64,000 nucleotides of DNA from Nakamurella panacisegetis (lineage in GTDB: Bacteria; Actinomycetota; Actinomycetes; Mycobacteriales; Nakamurellaceae), in the NCBI RefSeq assembly GCF_900104535.1, contig NZ_LT629710.1, positions 124,001-188,000 of the forward strand, given 5' to 3'. Position numbers and translations under genes: made by a program. Position 1 is the stretch's first letter. Each line of letters opens with the position of its first letter. The notes under the pieces were generated by a model, which saw only the letters and a program-made list of their open reading frames with translations, searched no databases and had not been told where the DNA came from. Shown here piece by piece: positions 22,822-30,862 of this stretch.

Positions 22822-23976
22822 TCAGGACTCGAAGGCCGACGGGAGGTACTTGTCGACGTTCTCCTTGCTGACCACGGCGGAGAACAGGGTGAAGCTCTTC
22901 GGCACCTCGATCTCCTGCAGGTCGCCAAGTCCCTTCTCCAGAACCAGCAACCGAGCCAGCTCGATGCCGGACGAAGCCTGGGTCGACGGGTAGACGACCG
23001 TGGCCTTCAGAACGCTGTTGTCGGCCTTGATCGCCCGCATGACGTTCGCCGAACCGGCGCCGCCGACCATGAAGAATTCCTTGCGTCCGGCACTCTCGAT
23101 GGCCGCCAGCACCCCGACGCCCTGATCGTCGTCGTGATTCCAGATCGCATCGATCTTCGGCGCGGCCTGCAACAGGTTGGCGGTGGTCGACTCACCGGAG
23201 TCGGCCGTGAACTCGGCCGCGACCTGGTTGGACACCTTGAAGCCGAAGGACTTGAGCGCGTCGGAGAATCCCTTGGACCGATCGACGGTCAGGGGCAGGC
23301 TGGCAATACCCTGGATCTCGGCGATCACCGGATTGCTGATCTTCGCGTCCTTGAGTCGCTGTCCGATGTAGTTGCCGGCCGAAACCCCCATGCCGTAGTT
23401 GTCGCCGCCGATATAGGTGCGGTAGGCGAACGGCGAGGAGAACACCCGATCGACGTTGACCACCTCGATACCGGCATCGGTGGCCTTCTTCGCGACATCG
23501 GTCATCTGCGCGCCGTCGAACGGCAGCAGCACGATCGCGTCGACCTTGGCGTTGATGAGTGTCTCCACCTGGGAGATCTGCTGGTTGACGTCGTTCGTCC
23601 CTTCCACGAAGTTCGCCTGGATGTCCGGGAACTTCGCCACCGTCTTCTTCGCGTGGTCGGTGATGGCCGCCATCCAGCCGTGATCGGCCGCCGGTGCCGA
23701 GAAGCCGATCTTGACCATTTTTCCTCCAGGATTTGTCGCGGCTGAGCTACTGGCCGAGCTACTGATGACGGCACTCGACGCGGTCGTCGAACCGGCGGGA
23801 CTGCTGGCGCCGGCGGAGGTTCCCCCGACGCTGTTGGACGTGCAGGCAGCCAGGAACGCGGACGCTCCGAAGGCGAAGCCGCCGAACAGGAACGAACGGC
23901 GGGGAACGCCCGCGGCAGGCGATTGCCCGACGTCCGCCGGTGCGGCGATGCCTGGTGGTTGGTCAGTTTCGGACAT
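22822..23976 (-). CDS. sugar ABC transporter substrate-binding lipoprotein
   Basis: 384 residues; ATG 23976 follows a GAGGAG ribosome site. The N terminus has twin arginines (PRRSFLFGG, R26-R27) and a lipobox (LAAC, C45), so it is a Tat- or Sec-exported lipoprotein anchored outside the membrane. The rest is a type 1 periplasmic-binding fold of the ribose/galactose/autoinducer-2 class (KIGFSAPAADHGWMAAITDHAKKT; DAIWNHDDDQGVGVLAAIESAG). A Ser/Ala-rich linker separates lipid anchor and fold. It delivers sugar to the permease and ATPase encoded upstream. Ligand unknown. Confidence 0.93.
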   Translation of the reverse strand: MSETDQPPGIAAPADVGQSPAAGVPRRSFLFGGFAFGASAFLAACTSNSVGGTSAGASSPAGSTTASSAVISSSASSSAATNPGGKMVKIGFSAPAADHGWMAAITDHAKKTVAKFPDIQANFVEGTNDVNQQISQVETLINAKVDAIVLLPFDGAQMTDVAKKATDAGIEVVNVDRVFSSPFAYRTYIGGDNYGMGVSAGNYIGQRLKDAKISNPVIAEIQGIASLPLTVDRSKGFSDALKSFGFKVSNQVAAEFTADSGESTTANLLQAAPKIDAIWNHDDDQGVGVLAAIESAGRKEFFMVGGAGSANVMRAIKADNSVLKATVVYPSTQASSGIELARLLVLEKGLGDLQEIEVPKSFTLFSAVVSKENVDKYLPSAFES

Positions 23977-24079
23977 CGATACTCCTCATGGGCGTGCGAC
24001 ATGGACCGGCCCGGATGGTCGGTTCGGTGAGCTGATGTGGAAATGGATGGCGGGTCCTGGTCGGGAGCCGCCGGAGGTG

Positions 24080-25114
24080 CTAGGCCCTCAGCTGAGAGCG
24101 AGCCAGGCGCTGTTGGAGTAGGACGGCGACGACGATGATGGCCCCCTTGGCCACCTGCTGGGTCGACGTGTCCAGATTGTTCAGGGTGAACACGTTGTTC
24201 AACGTCGTGAAGATCAGGACGCCCAGCACCGTACCCATGATGGTTCCGCGGCCGCCGGTCAGCAGAGTCCCGCCGATGACGACGGCAGCGATGGCATCTA
24301 GCTCGTAGCCGCTGCCGAGGTTGGACGAGCCGGAGTTGGTACGAGCGGAGATGATGATGGCGGCGATGCCGCAGCACAGTCCCATCAGGGCGTAGAGCGC
24401 GACGGTGTGGGTGCGCACCCCGAGTCCCGCCAACCGGGCTGCCTCCGGATTTCCCCCGACCGCGTAGGTTCGGCGCCCGAACGTGGTGCGGTTCAGGACG
24501 ATCCAGCCGATCACGGCGACGACCAGGAACACCAGCACCTGCACGGGAACGCCCAGCACGGACGAGTTGAAGAAGTCCTTGAACGCCGGGTCCTTGATGA
24601 CCTGCGTCTTCTTCGCGGAGATCACCTCGGCCAATCCTTTGGCGGCCGCCATCGTCGCCAAGGTCATGATGAACGGAACGATGGGACCGAACGCGACGAA
24701 CACCCCGTTGACCACGCCGCAGACGGTGCCCACCAACATCGACGTCACGGCGATGAGCCACCATGAGGACCCCGACATGCTCTGCGTGGCTTGGGTAGTC
24801 GACCACACGGACGCCAGCGCGACGAGCGATCCGACGGACAGGTCGATGCCGCCGCCGATGATCACGAAGGTCATCCCGACGGACAGGACGCCGATGACCA
24901 CCGAGAGCGTCAACACGGTGCGGATGTTCGATTCGGTGCCGAAGCGGTCGCCGGCCGTGACCAGCCCGATGACACACAGCACCACCAGCGCCGCGACCAG
25001 GCCCAGATGCCGGGCGACCGGGGACGCCATGACCGACCGACGTCGCCTCGTGCCTTTCACCGGCGGCGGCGAACCGATGCCGTTCGCCTCCTGCCTATCA
25101 GTGGTGACGCTCAT
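24080..25114 (-). CDS. sugar ABC transporter permease (RbsC type)
   Basis: 344 residues with 8-10 hydrophobic segments. Family hallmarks include GMTFVIIGGGIDLSVGSLVALASV and GYELDAIAAVVIGGTLLTGGRGTIMGTVLG, as in RbsC, XylH and MglC. It would form the membrane channel as a homodimer. The start overlaps the ATPase stop by four bases (ATGA), so the two are translationally coupled. The first ~35 residues are charged and likely cytoplasmic. Confidence 0.95.
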   Translation of the reverse strand: MSVTTDRQEANGIGSPPPVKGTRRRRSVMASPVARHLGLVAALVVLCVIGLVTAGDRFGTESNIRTVLTLSVVIGVLSVGMTFVIIGGGIDLSVGSLVALASVWSTTQATQSMSGSSWWLIAVTSMLVGTVCGVVNGVFVAFGPIVPFIMTLATMAAAKGLAEVISAKKTQVIKDPAFKDFFNSSVLGVPVQVLVFLVVAVIGWIVLNRTTFGRRTYAVGGNPEAARLAGLGVRTHTVALYALMGLCCGIAAIIISARTNSGSSNLGSGYELDAIAAVVIGGTLLTGGRGTIMGTVLGVLIFTTLNNVFTLNNLDTSTQQVAKGAIIVVAVLLQQRLARSQLRA

Positions 25115-26706
25115 GCTGCGTGTCCCTTCATGACCAGGTCCAAGACGGTGTGTTCGTCGATCTCCGCGGCTGGGCCGGAGTGCACGATCCGTCCGTCGGC
25201 CATGACCAGCACGCGATCGGCGAGCCCCAACACTTCTTCGACCTCGCTGGAGACCACGACCACGGCGACGCCGGAGTCGGCCAGACGGCGAATGACCGCG
25301 TAGATGTCCGCGCGTGCCCCGACGTCGACACCTCGCGTGGGCTCGTCCAGCAACAACACCCGGCAGCCCCGCTCCAGCCAGCGCGCCAGGACCGCCTTTT
25401 GTTGATTGCCTCCGGACAGCATCCGAATCGGTTTGTCCGGATCCGCTGGTCGGATGTCCAAGGCCCGGATCTGCTCGACCGCAGCCCGACGTTCCGCTCG
25501 GCGACGGAGAAAACTGATGTTCGCGAAGCGCCGCATGGAGGCGACCGTGATATTCACCGAGACCGGTTCGCCCAGCAGAAGTCCTTGTGCCTTGCGCTCT
25601 TCAGGGCACAGACCCATCCCCGCGGCAACGGCTGCCGGAACTGATCCGCGTGGTACCGGACGATCGTCGACGGTGATCGTCCCGGTCTCGGACCTCCTCG
25701 CGCCGTAGACGGTCTCGATCACCTCGCTCCGTCCCGCACCGACCAGGCCGGCGATTCCCACGATCTCACCGGCGAGCACATTGAACGAGATGCCGTGGAA
25801 TTCGCCGGTACGGCTCAGATCGTCGACATCCAGCACGACCGGAGCATCCTTCCGAACACCGGGCCGACCGGGGAAGACGTACTCGATCGATCGACCGGTC
25901 ATCAGGCGGATCACCTCCTGCGTCGACGTTTCCCGGGCGGCCAGATTCACCGCGACCGCCCGACCGTCCTTCAGGACCGTCATGCGGTCGCCGATGCGCT
26001 GGATCTCCTCGAGGCGATGAGAGATGTACACCACCGCAACGCCTTCACGCCGGAGATCACCCACCAGCCGGAACAGGCTCTCGACCTCCTCCGGATCCAG
26101 CACGGCCGACGGCTCGTCCATGATCATCATTCGCACGTCGTGCGAAAGGGCACGAGCCATGGACACGACCTGTTTCTGAGCCATCGACAGGGTGCGGACC
26201 TCGGCGTGCGGATCGACCTCGGGATGTCCGAGTCGTACCAGCATCTGACGGGCGTCGGCCGCGGCGGCGGCCCGCCGGGTAAAGCCTGCTATGGAGTGCT
26301 CGTGACCCAGGAAGATGTTCTCGGCCACGGAAAGACCGTCGACCAGATCCAATTCCTGGTACATCGTGGCAACGCCGAGCTTGACCGCCGCGGCCGGGCT
26401 GTTGAAGCTGACCCGCTCTCCGCGCCAGATCATCGTCCCTTCGTCCGGCCGGTGCACCCCGGCCATCACCTTGATCAAGGTCGATTTGCCGGCCCCGTTC
26501 TGGCCAAGAAGGCAATGCACCTCGCCCGGCAGCACCTCTAGGTCGACGCCGTCGAGCGCCCTGACCCCGGCGAAGGACTTGACGATGCCCGTCATGATCA
26601 ACAGCGGTTCATCGGCCTGATCCGGAACCGACCGATCGTCATCGGACGACAGGTCCTTCGATCTCGGCCGCGTCGGCAGGGGGGGTTCATCGCCGGGTGG
26701 CGTCAT
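25111..26706 (-). CDS. sugar ABC transporter ATPase, two nucleotide-binding domains (RbsA/MglA type)
   Basis: 531 residues from ATG 26706, which has GAGG five bases upstream. Two fused ATP-binding cassettes: domain 1 has Walker A GQNGAGKST, Walker B MMIMDEPSAVL; domain 2 has a degenerate Walker A (AGLVGAGRSEV), the signature LSGGNQQKAVLARWL and Walker B RVLLLDEPTRG, the usual asymmetry in sugar importers of this class. It energises import through the adjacent permease. First gene of the putative transport operon, just downstream of a promoter with an adjoining palindrome. Confidence 0.95.
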   Translation of the reverse strand: MTPPGDEPPLPTRPRSKDLSSDDDRSVPDQADEPLLIMTGIVKSFAGVRALDGVDLEVLPGEVHCLLGQNGAGKSTLIKVMAGVHRPDEGTMIWRGERVSFNSPAAAVKLGVATMYQELDLVDGLSVAENIFLGHEHSIAGFTRRAAAAADARQMLVRLGHPEVDPHAEVRTLSMAQKQVVSMARALSHDVRMMIMDEPSAVLDPEEVESLFRLVGDLRREGVAVVYISHRLEEIQRIGDRMTVLKDGRAVAVNLAARETSTQEVIRLMTGRSIEYVFPGRPGVRKDAPVVLDVDDLSRTGEFHGISFNVLAGEIVGIAGLVGAGRSEVIETVYGARRSETGTITVDDRPVPRGSVPAAVAAGMGLCPEERKAQGLLLGEPVSVNITVASMRRFANISFLRRRAERRAAVEQIRALDIRPADPDKPIRMLSGGNQQKAVLARWLERGCRVLLLDEPTRGVDVGARADIYAVIRRLADSGVAVVVVSSEVEEVLGLADRVLVMADGRIVHSGPAAEIDEHTVLDLVMKGHAA

Positions 26707-26726
26707 TGCAACCTCGTCTCGTCCAC

Positions 26727-26737
26727 TTGTTAAACAA
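26727..26737. promoter_or_regulatory. operator-like inverted repeat at the ABC operon promoter
   Basis: On the minus strand TTGTT-T-AACAA, a perfect 5-bp inverted repeat around one base. It abuts the predicted -10 box and would cover the transcription start, about 20 bp before the ATPase start codon: a repressor position. Confidence 0.5.
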
Positions 26738-26765
26738 TCATTAATGGTCGTCGGTCGCCCGTCAA
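26738..26765 (-). promoter_or_regulatory. candidate promoter of the sugar ABC operon
   Basis: -35 TTGACG (26765-26760), 16-bp spacer, -10 TAATGA (26743-26738), leading into the inverted repeat TTGTTTAACAA and a short leader with the GAGG ribosome site of the ATPase gene. Confidence 0.5.
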
Positions 26766-27143
26766 TGCCTTCCCTCGAAACCTTTCGCATTCATCCATTC
26801 GGGGCAATGGAGTCGCATTCTCCTTCGCACCGATGTCCGCTGCACACCTCCGGGTTCGACCGGACGTCACCAACGGAGCATCTTCGATTCGGACCGAGCT
26901 CGACTTCAGGACCGATGCCGCCCGCAACCATTGATCAGGCCATGCAGAGCGCACTGTATTGGCTGGTCAAGCTGATTGCCACGAATCTCGACGGGTGATC
27001 TGCGTGCGGCTCGAGGCCACGCGCCCCACCGATGGATGGGACCCCACGATCGTCAGAACCCGGTCCGTTCCGGTCGGGCGAGCCCGGAGCCTGCGCCCGC
27101 GGGCTCGTTCATCCCGCGGCGGGAGTCGGCCGGCCGGCCAGAC

Positions 27144-27153
27144 ATTGCGCAAG
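27144..27153. promoter_or_regulatory. third, weaker LacI-type operator-like site
   Basis: ATTGCGCAAG, with a perfect TTGCGCAA core, matching 8 of 10 positions of the TTTGCGCAAA pair. It lies 24 bp beyond the regulator's stop codon and about 380 bp upstream of the ABC promoter. It could be an auxiliary looping site or chance. Confidence 0.3.
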
Positions 27154-27176
27154 TCGGGCCGGACCGCCGACGATGG

Positions 27177-28235
27177 CTACTGTCCGAGATCGGGTGGGGT
27201 GGCGCTGGCGCGCGGCATCAGAACCGTGGCCAACTCCAGCCGCTGGGTCTCCAGTTCCTCTCCGTTGAGCAGACGCAGGAGCATCGTCGCCGCGGTTCGT
27301 CCCATTTCACGCACCGGCTGCCGCACCGTCGTCAAGGCCGGACTCAGCCATCGCGCCTCCGGCAGGTCGTCGAATCCGACCACCGACAGTTGACCCGGAA
27401 TGGACAGACCCACCGACGCGGCCGCTTCGTAGACGCCAAGAGCCATTCGGTCGGAGCAGGCGAAGATTGCCGTCGGCGGCTGGGCTTGGGCGAGTAGATC
27501 CGTCGCGGCGTCGAAGGCGCCGGCCCGGGTCCAGTCGGCTTCCCGCACGAGATCCGGATTCCAGGCGATGCCGGCCGCGCTCAGGGCGGATCGGTAACCG
27601 TCGAGTCGCGCCTTGCTGTAGAGATGAATCGGAAGACCGCCGATGATGCCGATTCGCCTGTGTCCCAGGGAGACCAGATATTCGGTGGCCGAGTATCCAC
27701 CGGACCAGTTGGTCGCGCCGACGGTCGCCAGGTCGGTCACCGGCTCGGCGCCGGGATCCAGCATGACGAGCTCCACGTTGGCCGCGGCGAGGAGGCGTCG
27801 CTGTGCTCGTGTCGGGGTGACCAGAGCGAGCACCGCGCCACGACAGCCACGTGCGACCAACCGATCGGCCCAACTGGCCTCGCCTGGCCCGGTCTCCCGC
27901 GCCAGGGTGACCACGACGTCCCGGCCGGCGCGCGAGACCACTTCCTCGACCCCGGCGAGCATCGAGGTGGCCCACGACCCCTCGATACCCGGAGCGACCA
28001 AGTCCACCAGCCCGCCGGCAGCGTCCTGAGGATGATCGGATCTTCCGTCGACATCGTCGTCGAGTTCGTACCCTCCCTGTCGGAGCATCTGAGTGACCCG
28101 CAGCCGGGTCGAGTCCGAGACGTCGCTGCGGCCGTTGAGCACCTTGGAAACCGTGGGCAGCGCGACTCCGGCCGCTTCGGCAATGGCCGACAGCGTCGGC
28201 GCACCTGGTGGGCGACGGCGGATCTTCGAGCTCAT
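27177..28235 (-). CDS. LacI-family transcriptional repressor
   Basis: 352 residues from ATG 28235 (MSSKIRRRPP); ATG 28247 is equally possible and neither has a strong ribosome site. Residues ~14-60 form the LacI helix-turn-helix and hinge (TLSAIAEAAGVALPTVSKVLNGRSDVSDSTRLRV). The remainder is a sugar-binding periplasmic-like domain (GYSATEYLVSLGHRRIGIIGG; AIFACSDRMALGVYEAA). Placed between the sugar ABC operon and a divergent ThuA gene, it is the likely local sugar-responsive repressor. A TTTGCGCAAA palindrome sits just upstream of its start, implying autoregulation. Confidence 0.94.
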   Translation of the reverse strand: MSSKIRRRPPGAPTLSAIAEAAGVALPTVSKVLNGRSDVSDSTRLRVTQMLRQGGYELDDDVDGRSDHPQDAAGGLVDLVAPGIEGSWATSMLAGVEEVVSRAGRDVVVTLARETGPGEASWADRLVARGCRGAVLALVTPTRAQRRLLAAANVELVMLDPGAEPVTDLATVGATNWSGGYSATEYLVSLGHRRIGIIGGLPIHLYSKARLDGYRSALSAAGIAWNPDLVREADWTRAGAFDAATDLLAQAQPPTAIFACSDRMALGVYEAAASVGLSIPGQLSVVGFDDLPEARWLSPALTTVRQPVREMGRTAATMLLRLLNGEELETQRLELATVLMPRASATPPDLGQ

Positions 28236-28262
28236 GGGCCCGATCATCCGATCTCGTGCGCC

Positions 28263-28272
28263 TTTGCGCAAA
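28263..28272. promoter_or_regulatory. LacI-type operator, copy 1
   Basis: Perfect palindrome TTTGCGCAAA with the central CG typical of LacI-family operators, 16-27 bp upstream of the regulator's start. Together with copy 2 it frames the divergent regulator/ThuA promoter region. Confidence 0.7.
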
Positions 28273-28340
28273 CCTCCGGGCTCTACGGCCCCGGAGAGGG
28301 TGCTGACATGGCCGGACGTCATACGCACAGCCGGCCCCGG

Positions 28341-28350
28341 TTTGCGCAAA
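28341..28350. promoter_or_regulatory. LacI-type operator, copy 2
   Basis: Identical TTTGCGCAAA, 78 bp centre-to-centre from copy 1; the flanking bases make the two 12-mers exact reverse complements. It lies 61 bp upstream of the ThuA start, so one repressor could control both genes, possibly by looping. Confidence 0.7.
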
Positions 28351-28411
28351 GGCAGCCGGATGGCCGACACCCGAATGGAGACCGCGGCATGGCGCATGTG
28401 AAAATGGCGCC

Positions 28412-29065
28412 ATGACTCGACGTCGAGCCCTGATCGTCCGCGGTGGCTGGCCCGGCCATCGGCCTACCGAGATGACGGACCTCATCATTCCGTTCCTCGA
28501 ACGTTCGGAGTTCGAGGTGACCGTCAGCGAGTCGCTGCAGGTCTACGCAGACCCCGAGGCCATGACGGGACTCGACCTTATCGTCCAGTGCTGGACGTTG
28601 GACGAGATCGACCGTCCGGCGCTCACCGGATTGATCCGCGCCGTGTCGGCCGGCACCGGTTTCGCCGGATGGCACGGCGGCATCGCCGATTCATTTCGCA
28701 ATTCCACCCATTACCTGCAGATGGTCGGTGGTCAGTTCGTCGCCCATCCCGGCAACTTCGTCGACCACGAGGTGGTGATCACCCAACCCGACCATCCGAT
28801 CGTCGAGGGCCTCTCGACCATCAGACTGAACTCCGAGCAGTACTGGGTGCTGACCGACGAGTACAACGACGTCCTCGCCACGACGACACTGCCAGTCGGA
28901 GAAAACACGCGCTGGCGACGCCCGGTCACCTGCCCCGCGATCTGGACCCGCCAGTGGGGGGCCGGGCGGGTGTTCGTCACCACCATCGGTCACCACGAAC
29001 CGGACTTCGAGATGCCAGACGTCCGCACCGTGGTGGAGCGCGGGATGGTGTGGGCCAGCCGCTGA
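28412..29065 (+). CDS. ThuA-family protein
   Basis: 217 residues, a stand-alone ThuA-like class I glutamine-amidotransferase fold without the catalytic cysteine triad. Hallmarks: RALIVRGGWPGHRP, GFAGWHGGIADSFRNSTHYLQMVGGQFVAHPG and WGAGRVFVTTIGHHEPDFE. In rhizobia ThuA acts with ThuB in trehalose-related sugar use through keto-sugar intermediates. No signal peptide, so cytoplasmic. A 10-bp palindrome ATGGCGCCAT overlaps its start codon and no clear Shine-Dalgarno is seen. Its domain is also found in the giant secreted protein of the same block. Confidence 0.88.
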   Translation: MTRRRALIVRGGWPGHRPTEMTDLIIPFLERSEFEVTVSESLQVYADPEAMTGLDLIVQCWTLDEIDRPALTGLIRAVSAGTGFAGWHGGIADSFRNSTHYLQMVGGQFVAHPGNFVDHEVVITQPDHPIVEGLSTIRLNSEQYWVLTDEYNDVLATTTLPVGENTRWRRPVTCPAIWTRQWGAGRVFVTTIGHHEPDFEMPDVRTVVERGMVWASR

Positions 29066-29314
29066 GCATCGGCCGGCTCCGGGCGGGCGAACCCGGTGCC
29101 ACTCCGGGCCCGCAGTGACCGTCCTGCCCTCAGGTCACCGACCGCGTGCCGATCTCATTCTCAAACCCGTCCTGACGCCGCCGGGCCGTAGGGTGAGGCG
29201 AGGCTCCCGCCGACCGAGCACACGGTCACGGCGAGCATTTGTGGACCTTCAGCCGGCGCCCGCGGTTCTATTGGCACCGTCCCCGATCACCCATCGGACC
29301 CGAGGCAGGAAAGC

Positions 29315-29974
29315 ATGCTGATCGCCCTGACTGTGGCCATGACGATCGGCGGGATCGGCGTCGGCCTCGGCCTGAACGCCGTGGCCACGCGGCTGTCCGG
29401 GACGCCGGTCACGACCGATGAGCGGTCGGGACTCCCGCAGCCCGGCCGACGGCTGTGGCTGGCTCTGACCGTGGGCGCACTGTTCGGCGCGGTGACGGCA
29501 CGCATCGGGCTTTCCTGGGCTCTGCCGGCCTACCTCTACTTCTGCTATATGGCAGTGCTGCTCGCGGTGATCGACTTGCGGTATCAACGCCTGCCGAACG
29601 CAATTGTCGGCTGGTCCGCGATCGCGAGCCTGGTACTGCTCAGCGGCGGGGCCTTGGGTGACGGCACGCTGCCGCCGCTCCGGCGCGCTTTCGTCGGCGG
29701 TGCGGCGCTGTTTCTGCTTTTCTTGATCATGGCCCTGGTATCTCCGGCCGGCATCGGCATGGGTGACGTGAAGCTGGCCGGGGTGATCGGAGCTCTCCTC
29801 GCCTACCGAGGCGTGCGGACACTTGTATACGGCGCCTTCGGTTCGTTCGTCCTCGGGGCGGTCATCGCCTTGGTGCTGTTGGCCATCCACCGGGCCGACC
29901 GCCGCACACTGGTGCCGTTCGGGCCGTCGATGCTGGGCGCGGCGATCGTTGCTGTGTTACTCGATTCCGACTGA
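29315..29974 (+). CDS. prepilin peptidase (A24 family, TadV/CpaA-like)
   Basis: 219 residues, with about six hydrophobic segments. A membrane aspartyl protease that cleaves type IVb (Flp) prepilins. The two catalytic aspartates are visible: D87 in AVIDLRYQRLPN and D151 in GMGDVKL. The N-terminal methyltransferase domain of PilD-type enzymes is absent, as usual for TadV. AGGAAAGC precedes the start. It is the first gene of the Tad pilus cluster and should process Flp, TadE and TadG. Confidence 0.92.
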   Translation: MLIALTVAMTIGGIGVGLGLNAVATRLSGTPVTTDERSGLPQPGRRLWLALTVGALFGAVTARIGLSWALPAYLYFCYMAVLLAVIDLRYQRLPNAIVGWSAIASLVLLSGGALGDGTLPPLRRAFVGGAALFLLFLIMALVSPAGIGMGDVKLAGVIGALLAYRGVRTLVYGAFGSFVLGAVIALVLLAIHRADRRTLVPFGPSMLGAAIVAVLLDSD

Positions 29975-30175
29975 TCAGGCCACGGCTCCACTCCCTCGGG
30001 CGGCCCACGATCACAATCTGGCAGCGAGCAGCCACTGTGCGTAGTGGTGCCGGAATTTCGTCCATCCTCTCAGGGACTAGGCCAGACGAGGCAGGGCGCT
30101 TAAAGTTCTCGGTATCGCCCGATCCCGGCGTCTGTCGATTTGAATTCGACACTCATCCCTCGCAAGGAGTTTGGT

Positions 30176-30370
30176 ATGAACGCGCTCTTCGTCACCCTTT
30201 ACGTGTTCGGTGCCGACCTGAAGGATCGCTTCAGCAAGGAGGATCGTGGCGCCACGGCAGTGGAATACGGACTGCTCGTCGGCCTGATCGCGGTGGTCAT
30301 CATCGTCGCCGTCACCGCGCTGGGCGGCAAGCTGACCACCCTGTTCACTAGCATCACCAGCTCGATCTAA
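30176..30370 (+). CDS. flp: Flp-type pilin subunit
   Basis: 64 residues from ATG 30176 with AAGGAG just upstream; an in-frame start further upstream lacks support. A short charged leader ends in DRG, followed by ATAVEYGLLVGLIAVVIIVAV, the Flp processing site (cleavage after G, glutamate at +5, then Tyr) and hydrophobic helix. It is the major pilin of the Tad apparatus, assembled from the membrane to the cell surface. It is isolated by ~200 bp upstream and ~100 bp downstream, which allows higher expression than the assembly genes. Confidence 0.95.
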   Translation: MNALFVTLYVFGADLKDRFSKEDRGATAVEYGLLVGLIAVVIIVAVTALGGKLTTLFTSITSSI

Positions 30371-30472
30371 CGAGAGTCCAGGCCAGGATCAAACGGGGTT
30401 GTCGAACGCGGTGACGTCTTCACCGCGTTCGTCTCACCCCCGGTTTCCGCATCTGGCAATGAGGTGGAGAGA

Positions 30473-30862
30473 ATGCGACGCATCGGATCCGACAGAGGCG
30501 CGACGGCAGTGGAATTCGCCCTCGTGATGGTTCCGCTGTTCCTGATTCTCTTCGGCATCGTGGATTTCGGGTCGGCCTACAGCAAAGATCTCTCGCTGAC
30601 CGCCGCCGCCCGCGAGGGGGTTCGCGTCATGGCGGTGAAGAACGATCCGGTGGCCGCCCGCACAGCCGTTCGCAGTGCGACACAACAGCTTTCTCCGTCA
30701 CTGACCGACGCCCAGATTGCCATCTCGCCTGCCGCCTGTGCCGCCGGGACAACGGTGACCGTGACCGTGACCTACCCGATGACCTCGGTCAGCGGAATGT
30801 TCAGTTCGATCATGAAGGGGCACAACCTGATTGCGGTTGGTGTCATGCGATGCGGCGGTTGA
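30473..30862 (+). CDS. tadE: TadE-like pseudopilin
   Basis: 129 residues from ATG 30473, preferred over GTG 30464 because GGAG lies five bases upstream. SDRG is followed by ATAVEFALVMVPLFLILFGIVDFG, a pilin-like cleavage site with glutamate at +5 and a single membrane helix. The C-terminal part is extracytoplasmic with two cysteines. TadE proteins are minor pseudopilins needed for pilus assembly. The stop overlaps the next gene by 13 bases. Confidence 0.9.
   Translation: MRRIGSDRGATAVEFALVMVPLFLILFGIVDFGSAYSKDLSLTAAAREGVRVMAVKNDPVAARTAVRSATQQLSPSLTDAQIAISPAACAAGTTVTVTVTYPMTSVSGMFSSIMKGHNLIAVGVMRCGG

Larger units (their letters stand above)
26707..27176. other. 470-bp intergenic region between the ABC operon and lacI-type gene
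   Basis: Contains the putative ABC-operon promoter and operator (26727-26765) and, near the regulator's stop codon, a TTGCGCAA palindrome resembling the operator pair upstream of the regulator. No coding sequence was convincing. The length suggests that the ABC operon is transcribed from its own promoter rather than by read-through from the regulator. Confidence 0.5.
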
